From Acidobacteriota bacterium (GTDB lineage Bacteria > Acidobacteriota > Blastocatellia > Pyrinomonadales > Pyrinomonadaceae): a stretch of DNA of 32,372 bases. The stretch covers positions 1-32,372 of the forward strand of contig JAKOVX010000084.1 of assembly GCA_029781855.1 (NCBI GenBank). Direction: 5' to 3'. The first letter of the stretch is position 1, and each line of letters starts with the position of its first letter. Below, in pieces: positions 32,265 through 32,372 of the stretch. The translations under genes and the position numbers were made by a program. The notes beneath the pieces were generated by a model. It searched no databases and was not told the origin of the DNA. It worked only from the letters and a program-made list of their open reading frames with translations.

Positions 32265-32372
32265 TTAGAACCCGCGGGAGTTGCACATTGAGCAATGGTC
32301 GCAAGGCTTGTCAGGTTCAAACTGGCAGGCCTTTTCCTTGAATTGGCTGCCAAATATCGAATCGGCAATTGC
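32265..32372 (-). CDS. C-terminal end of a convergent Cys-rich protein gene (partial)
   Basis: The last 35 codons of a minus-strand frame run off the right window edge and stop at TAA 32265-32267, 3 nt from the lemA stop. The peptide has four Cys in a zinc-site-like pattern: C16, then C24-D-H-C27-S-M-C30 before the ending NSRGF, preceded by IFGSQFKEKAC. Codon use and residue mix look coding, but the family is not recognised. A plus-strand frame from ATG 32295 is also open to the edge and is the alternative. Confidence 0.45.
   Translation of the reverse strand, partial: AIADSIFGSQFKEKACQFEPDKPCDHCSMCNSRGF

Overview
The window is about 32 kb of a moderately GC-rich bacterial chromosome, mostly housekeeping genes with one accessory island. 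It probably comes from Acidobacteriota, class Blastocatellia (Pyrinomonas-like). That is an inference from three secreted proteins sharing a C-terminal carboxypeptidase-regulatory-like (CRL) domain, from the family mix (DUF2270, TPM/LemA, Cons_hypoth698 transporter), and from intergenic regions full of palindromes and heptamer repeats. No rRNA or taxonomic marker was available to confirm it. No prophage, transposase, integrase or CRISPR array was seen.

Region 1 (1-5.8 kb, minus strand) holds three exported proteins in a row: a large adhesin-like protein running off the left edge, a 292-aa secreted protein, and a subtilisin-family protease with prodomain and Pro-Thr linker. The CRL domain is complete in the last two and begins in the first before the window edge. 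Two intrinsic terminators and a good sigma70-type promoter are visible. Region 2 (6-11 kb, minus) holds the Mrp/ApbC Fe-S P-loop ATPase, uvrA and a YeiH-type transporter.

Region 3 (11.05-15.6 kb) is the accessory island. It carries a small lipocalin-like secreted protein and a tightly coupled three-gene operon: an amino-DNA methyltransferase, a protein with two LAGLIDADG-like motifs, and a small PD-(D/E)xK-type nuclease. The organisation is that of a restriction-modification system with an unusual middle subunit whose catalytic acids appear replaced. Palindrome clusters, heptamer tandem arrays and two same-orientation copies of a REP-like element surround the island.

Region 4 (15.6-22.1 kb, minus) holds gpmA, folC, a DinB-like gene, accD and an inositol monophosphatase gene, then a three-gene set (DUF2270 membrane protein, zinc-ribbon protein, secreted esterase). 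Region 5 (22.2-32.3 kb) holds tadA, tRNA-Ser(CGA), aqpZ, tRNA-Ser(GGA), a four-helix-bundle gene bracketed by inverted heptamer arrays, the small SRP RNA, ppdK and mgtC (both minus), dnaX with an A9 slippage site, a TPM-domain protein, a nucleotidyltransferase-like protein, a LemA lipoprotein, and the tail of a convergent Cys-rich gene. The order tadA - SRP RNA - dnaX looks like the classic cluster opened up by insertions.

The most notable points are the methyltransferase/LAGLIDADG/nuclease operon, the dnaX A9 tract where both alternative frames stop within five codons, and the recurring heptamer arrays.
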